Shown: positions 59,766 through 64,000 of the stretch, piece after piece
Position numbering within the stretch: the stretch's first letter is position 1
How the letters are laid out: each line of letters starts with the position of its first letter
Source of the DNA: an uncultured Candidatus Saccharibacteria bacterium
Lineage (GTDB): Bacteria > Patescibacteriota > Saccharimonadia > Saccharimonadales > Saccharimonadaceae
Direction of reading: 5' to 3'
Assembly (NCBI GenBank): GCA_937924995.1
Contig: CALEXY010000019.1
Coordinates: 4,988-68,987, forward strand
Length of the DNA stretch: 64,000 nt
Translations under genes and position numbers: made by a program
Notes under the pieces: generated by a model
Told to the model about the DNA's origin: nothing
Databases searched by the model: none
The model's input: the letters and a program-made list of their open reading frames with translations, nothing else

Positions 59766-61484
59766 TTAAGACTTCCTAGTAAAATATCCCTGCACCCCCG
59801 GGCGATCCACGCGGAGCCAAGTCAAATCTGCGGTATTTGGATCCGTCAAGAATGAGCCATTACCGCCACGGAGCCTTTTGCGGTAATTAAAAATTCCCTG
59901 ACTAGCCACTACATTATTAGTCGTAAATCTATCACTTGCGTATATTGTTGTCAAATTATCAGACTCATAATTGTTAATCGCAAAGATATACCCCATATCC
60001 GTCACATTTTGTGTATTAAAGGTAGAAATGTCTAAGATTTTTAAGCTTAGCATACTAGAAAACATTCCATTCATTGTCGTTACATTACTTGTATCAAAAG
60101 AGGTTAAGCTTAAGTTTTCAATAGCATTCATTCCTCCAAACATATGAGCCATATTAGTTACATTTTTAGTATTAAACTTAGACAGATTTAACCCTACCAG
60201 AACTGGTGTATTAGTAAACATCCTTCCCATATTTGTCACTTTTTCTGTATTAAAATTATCTCCAAATTTAATTTCCTTTAACCTACTGGTTGCCTCGAAC
60301 ATACTATACATGTTTATAACATTTGAGGTGTTAAAATTTGAAAGATCTAATTTCTGTACATATGTACCATGAAACATATAGCTCATTTGTGTAACGCTCG
60401 AGGTATCAAAGCTAGATAGATCTAATTCAGTCAAGGAAAATGTGCAGCCGAACATTGCGGTCATATCAGTGACATTGCTAGTATTAAAATTGCCAAAATT
60501 AATTGTCTTAAGATTTTGCATCCAATAAAACATCGCATGCATCTTATTTACCTCACTGGTATCTATATTGGAAAAGTCCAAGCTCTCAATTTTCGTAAAC
60601 CATTGAAACATACCCCTAGAATTAGGGTTTAGATAGGTCACGGCCACCGGTGCATAATAATATACTGATTGGTCCGCCGCATTATACCAAGCTTTAATTT
60701 CGTAGTCTGACAGATCTGGGTCTTCAATATTAATCGTCGATACTGAACTAACTGGGGCTACGGTACTTCGTTTAAAACCCTTAATGCTTGGCTTAGTTAG
60801 CGGAGAATCAGGGCCAGAATAATAAGCTGGATTCGGGTCAAGATTCCCTACCCTAGTATTAAAATCCGGGCCATTCGTCATCATGGCGCGCATTGTATAC
60901 GGATTTGAAACAAAAGACAGAATTAGTTTATTCGTATAATTCCCAGATTCGAGATTATCAGATAATTTCATGCCGATACTCAGCTGATTCGATTCATTAC
61001 CATTAGTCTTCCCTGCGGTTTGGATAATTTGCGCTGGTGTAGAAAGAGCTGGAATCGGCGCATAATTCATAGATGAGCCAAATTTATAACCCCAAGTGTT
61101 ATTAGAAAAACCTCCTAGTAGTTCAGCGGAAGAAATCGAGTCAATTTTCGCCCCAGTAGTAGAACTACTATTAGTTAGCGCCGTATTTTCTGTTTCCGCG
61201 CTCAATGTAGCAGTATAGCCCGTGCGATTATTCGTATTGACTGTGAAATTAAATGGAATTTCTGTGGTCTTATCTGTACTATTTATCACTTGATTCCCAT
61301 TCACCTGCAGATTCGCTTGGTCCACTGAAGCCGAAAGTGTCGGCACAAAGAGAGCCGAAGTATTACGAGCAAAAATAAAATTACAAAAAGAAATAAGTGC
61401 CAAAAATAAACCGAGAAATTTTAGTTCCCACTTAAACAACCCCCCCCCGTAAGGTGTAGCAATTTGTGATTTTTGGCCTTGCAT
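59766..61484 (-). CDS. Secreted DUF285/BspA-type surface protein with G9 tract
   Basis: 572 residues from the ATG at 61484 (MQGQKSQIATPYGGGLFKW). The longer open frame runs through the promoter and the end of the neighbouring gene. The three Gly are a run of nine G. The signal segment is FLGLFLALISFCNFIFA, then RNTSALFVPTLSAS. The N-terminal domain is nearly identical to those at 1-1780 and 17254-19038. About nine DUF285 repeats and the C-terminal block (LRGGNGSFLTDPNTADLTW, LRVDRPGVQGYFTRKS) follow. It is presently in frame, so predicted ON. Confidence 0.9.
   Translation of the reverse strand: MQGQKSQIATPYGGGLFKWELKFLGLFLALISFCNFIFARNTSALFVPTLSASVDQANLQVNGNQVINSTDKTTEIPFNFTVNTNNRTGYTATLSAETENTALTNSSSTTGAKIDSISSAELLGGFSNNTWGYKFGSSMNYAPIPALSTPAQIIQTAGKTNGNESNQLSIGMKLSDNLESGNYTNKLILSFVSNPYTMRAMMTNGPDFNTRVGNLDPNPAYYSGPDSPLTKPSIKGFKRSTVAPVSSVSTINIEDPDLSDYEIKAWYNAADQSVYYYAPVAVTYLNPNSRGMFQWFTKIESLDFSNIDTSEVNKMHAMFYWMQNLKTINFGNFNTSNVTDMTAMFGCTFSLTELDLSSFDTSSVTQMSYMFHGTYVQKLDLSNFNTSNVINMYSMFEATSRLKEIKFGDNFNTEKVTNMGRMFTNTPVLVGLNLSKFNTKNVTNMAHMFGGMNAIENLSLTSFDTSNVTTMNGMFSSMLSLKILDISTFNTQNVTDMGYIFAINNYESDNLTTIYASDRFTTNNVVASQGIFNYRKRLRGGNGSFLTDPNTADLTWLRVDRPGVQGYFTRKS
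61440..61448 (-). repeat. G9 homopolymer in the 5' coding region (candidate phase-variation tract)
   Basis: Nine G encode Gly-Gly-Gly at codons 13-15, the same place as the tract at 18994-19002. Confidence 0.8.
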
Positions 61485-61491
61485 AATATTT

Positions 61492-61502
61492 ATTTTACCA
61501 TA
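61492..61502 (-). promoter_or_regulatory. Extended -10 promoter, leaderless start
   Basis: TATGGTAAAAT ends 7 nt before the ATG at 61484. Confidence 0.7.
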
Positions 61503-61515
61503 AACGTGATGGTTT

Positions 61516-63321
61516 TTATGGTTTTCTAGTGAAAAGACCTGGCACACCTGGACGATCAATTTTTAGGAGGTAAATTCCTGGAGTAGTATTACCATTACTA
61601 CTAGTGCCATTACCGCCTACCAGATTTTTCATTTGCCAAAAGATATCGATATTGGCTTGTGAGTCGGTCGTATTATAGGCTAAGGCTGCTCTAATATCAA
61701 AATCTGTTGAAGCATAAATGCGCCTCGTGATATTCGCCTCAGGTCGATCTGTGTAGAACATTGCCCGGAAGGTTTTAACTTTTGGTGTCTTAAAGCTACT
61801 TAGATCCAACTCTTCTAAACTATCGGTGTGAGCAAACATAGCATTCATATTTTTCACATTTTCCGTATTAAAACTAGTCACATTGAGATTCTTCAGTGAT
61901 GACATATTAAAAAACATAGATTGCATATTGGTAACTTTTCTAGTATCAAAGCTTGATAGATCTAATGTCTGAAGAGCTGAAGTAGCAGCAAACATATCCT
62001 GCATGATTGTAACATTACTCGTATTAAAACCGCTGAGATTTAAAGACCTAAGACTGGTCATATAAGCGAACATGTCGCGCATGGTTGCAACGTTGCTCGT
62101 ATCAAAATGACTAAGATCTAAAGACTCAAGACTAACCATATGGGCAAACATACCTTCCATACTTTTGACGTTTTCTGTATTAAAGTGTGACAGGTCAAGC
62201 TTTTTTACCTTATTAAGGTTATAAAACATATATTGCATAGTTTCGACGTTACTTGTATCAAAATTAGTAACATCAAGCTCCTTAAGCGAGGTAAGGTTAT
62301 CGAACATAGCATACATACTTTTGACGCGTCTGGTGTCAAAATGGGAAACGTCCAGTTTTTCTAAGGCAAGATTAAAATTGAACATAAAACTCATGTCTTC
62401 GACCTCACTCGTATCAAAACTAGATAAATCAATATCTGTCATACCTGGAAAATAAGCAAACATATTGTAGCTATCTGGGTTAAGATAAACTTTTTCACTT
62501 ACCGAATACCAGTAAACAGTCTTACTAGATAAATCATACCAGACTTTGATTTCGGCTTCTGAATCGTTTGCTTCAAGATTAATAGCATTAGTGGGAATAT
62601 TAGCAGTATTTCGCTCCCGTTTAATATGTACAATGTTTGGAAAAGTAGGAACCTCTGGATGCCCGTCAACGTGACTAGGATTTGGATCAAAACGAGCGAT
62701 GCTGGTCTGAAAATCAAAACCTCTTATTAATATAGCTTTAGGTGTATACGGATTAGTGATAAAAGAAAATACTAAAGTATTGGCATAAGACCCAGATTCT
62801 AAATTCTGATTTAATTTCATACCAATATTTATATTATTTGATTCTGTGCCATTGGTTTTGGCGGTAGTTTGGATCACGCTTGCTGGAGTAGAAAATGCAG
62901 GAATAGGCTGATAGCTAACTGCATTACCTAATTTATACCCCCAAGTATTTGTAGCAAAATCTGAAAGATTTAAATTTGAACTTATCGATGAAATCTGACT
63001 AGTGCTAGTAGGACTAGAATTTACCAGTGAGGTATTTTCAGAACTTGAACTAATAGTGGTAGTATAGCCTGTTTTATTATTAGTATCAACATTGAGTCTA
63101 AGCTGTAATTCCTTAGTTTGATCCTGTGAATTTATCACTTGATTCCCATTCACTTGCAGATTCGCTTGGTCCACCGAAGCGGAAAGAGTAGGGATAAACA
63201 GTGCCGAGACTTTATTTGAATAAAAACTTAGCCCAAGGAAAGAAGCCAAAAACCCAGCAGTTACGACAAAAGTCTTTTTCCACAAAAACATTTTAGAAGA
63301 ATGTGATTTTTGGCCTTGCAT
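61516..63321 (-). CDS. Secreted DUF285/BspA-type repeat surface protein
   Basis: 601 residues from the ATG at 63321 (MQGQKSHSSKMFLWKK). An ATG two codons upstream is in frame, but paralogues support this one. The signal segment is TFVVTAGFLASFLGLSFYSN, then KVSALFIPTLSASVDQANLQ. The N-terminal domain (SQDQTKELQLRLNV, TGYTTTISSSS) is a somewhat divergent form. About nine DUF285 repeats follow, including HFDTSNVATMRDMF. The end departs from the family: an insert-bearing block with LVGGNGTSSNGNTTPGIYLL, then KIDRPGVPGLFTRKP. It shares the MQGQKS start but lacks the G tract. It is the gene closest to the rRNA genes. Confidence 0.9.
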   Translation of the reverse strand: MQGQKSHSSKMFLWKKTFVVTAGFLASFLGLSFYSNKVSALFIPTLSASVDQANLQVNGNQVINSQDQTKELQLRLNVDTNNKTGYTTTISSSSENTSLVNSSPTSTSQISSISSNLNLSDFATNTWGYKLGNAVSYQPIPAFSTPASVIQTTAKTNGTESNNINIGMKLNQNLESGSYANTLVFSFITNPYTPKAILIRGFDFQTSIARFDPNPSHVDGHPEVPTFPNIVHIKRERNTANIPTNAINLEANDSEAEIKVWYDLSSKTVYWYSVSEKVYLNPDSYNMFAYFPGMTDIDLSSFDTSEVEDMSFMFNFNLALEKLDVSHFDTRRVKSMYAMFDNLTSLKELDVTNFDTSNVETMQYMFYNLNKVKKLDLSHFNTENVKSMEGMFAHMVSLESLDLSHFDTSNVATMRDMFAYMTSLRSLNLSGFNTSNVTIMQDMFAATSALQTLDLSSFDTRKVTNMQSMFFNMSSLKNLNVTSFNTENVKNMNAMFAHTDSLEELDLSSFKTPKVKTFRAMFYTDRPEANITRRIYASTDFDIRAALAYNTTDSQANIDIFWQMKNLVGGNGTSSNGNTTPGIYLLKIDRPGVPGLFTRKP

Positions 63322-63329
63322 ATACATTT

Positions 63330-63340
63330 ATTTTACCATA
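63330..63340 (-). promoter_or_regulatory. Extended -10 promoter, leaderless start
   Basis: TATGGTAAAAT ends 8 nt before the ATG at 63321. Confidence 0.7.
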
Positions 63341-63406
63341 AACATGATGATTTTAGGCGTTTTTGATCATATATGCAGTTTTTGCAAGATGCCTAAAAAA
63401 ACAGAA

Positions 63407-63426
63407 AGCCACCCGTTTGGGTGGCT
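63407..63426 (-). terminator. Terminator of the rRNA transcript
   Basis: AGCCACCC-AAAC-GGGTGGCT followed by TTCTGTTTTTTT on the minus strand, just after 5S rRNA. Confidence 0.9.
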
Positions 63427-63438
63427 ATTCTATATAAT

Positions 63439-63544
63439 TTGGCACCTTGCTATCTTCCCGCTGTTGCAGTATTATCGCCGCTACTGGGCTTGACTTCTGT
63501 GTTCGGAATGTAAACAGGTATTTCCCCAGCGCTATGGGCACCAA
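63439..63544 (-). rRNA. rrf: 5S ribosomal RNA
   Basis: About 106 nt. The ends TTGGTGCC and GGTGCCAA pair with two G-U wobbles to close helix I. The conserved loop TTCCGAACACAGAAGTCAAGC is recognisable as 5S. It is short for a bacterial 5S. The exact ends are uncertain by a few bases. Confidence 0.88.
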
Positions 63545-63675
63545 TGGCGCAATTTAATGCGAATATTGATGTCCATGAGGTGTAAAAATTAAATGTGACT
63601 TGCGGTGCATCAAGCACCGATTACTAGCTAAGTCTATCAAACTATCCATCTCGTCTAGACAAGATAAATAGTTTG

Positions 63676-64000
<325 letters not shown>

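Noticed and set aside
61485..61559. N-terminal extension of the surface gene at 59766-61484
   Set aside because: The extension runs through the promoter box and into the neighbouring gene. Paralogues start at MQGQKS.

Overview
The window looks like a chromosome segment of a Patescibacteria (CPR) bacterium, most probably Candidatus Saccharibacteria (TM7). The evidence is the gene content, read by eye without a search. It includes single-pass proteins of the kind usually labelled baseplate J-like in CPR genomes, an FtsA homologue, a shortened cysteine-free UvrC, and two-component proteins without membrane sensors. Many secreted or cell-wall proteins sit beside a compact set of core genes. TGA behaves as a stop codon throughout, so the code is standard. 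The 5S gene and the 3' end of a 23S rRNA gene close the window on the right.

Layout. (1) 1-5.3 kb: three secreted DUF285/BspA-type repeat proteins. (2) 5.4-10 kb: a cell-envelope operon (membrane protein, RuvX-MltG fusion, LysM-CHAP hydrolase), divergent from (3) 10-14.2 kb: a histidine kinase, response regulator, pseudouridine synthase and PfkB-like protein. (4) 14.2-21 kb: uvrA, one intact surface gene and one frameshifted one. (5) 21-26 kb: exonuclease I, DsbA-like protein, CBS protein, secreted nuclease, acetyltransferase and a hairpin-rich tRNA-Leu locus. (6) 26-33 kb: peptide-binding protein, SecG, holin-like protein, UvrC, and two anchored proteins, one with an LPSTG sorting signal. 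(7) 33.5-43 kb: enolase, the lemA-htpX-membrane protein-ligA operon, a group of tRNAs, DUF3800, hisS and candidate small RNAs. (8) 43-54.7 kb: lipase-like protein, Erm-like methyltransferase, glyQS, HK-RR-recO, the flippase-xseA-xseB operon, an RNA methylase-like protein, rpmA and nusA. (9) 54.8-63.3 kb: four more surface genes and one remnant, interrupted only by ftsA, then rRNA.

The main theme is a paralogous family of surface proteins: eight genes open in this window (the first runs off its edge), one frameshifted gene and one 3' remnant. All lie on the minus strand and together fill about a quarter of the window. They share a signal peptide, an N-terminal beta-rich domain, 4-11 copies of a roughly 24-residue repeat, and a conserved C-terminal block without LPXTG. 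Two carry a run of nine G in codons 13-15, just before the signal-peptide core, and a third has a run of six. This suggests on/off phase variation in a bacterium expected to live attached to a host cell. Each gene of the family with a visible start has an extended -10 box (TATGNTANNAT) ending only 6-11 nt before the start codon, so the mRNAs look leaderless. The same layout precedes many other first genes in operons here, whereas operon-internal genes use Shine-Dalgarno sites. Related intergenic repeats border the surface genes at three places.
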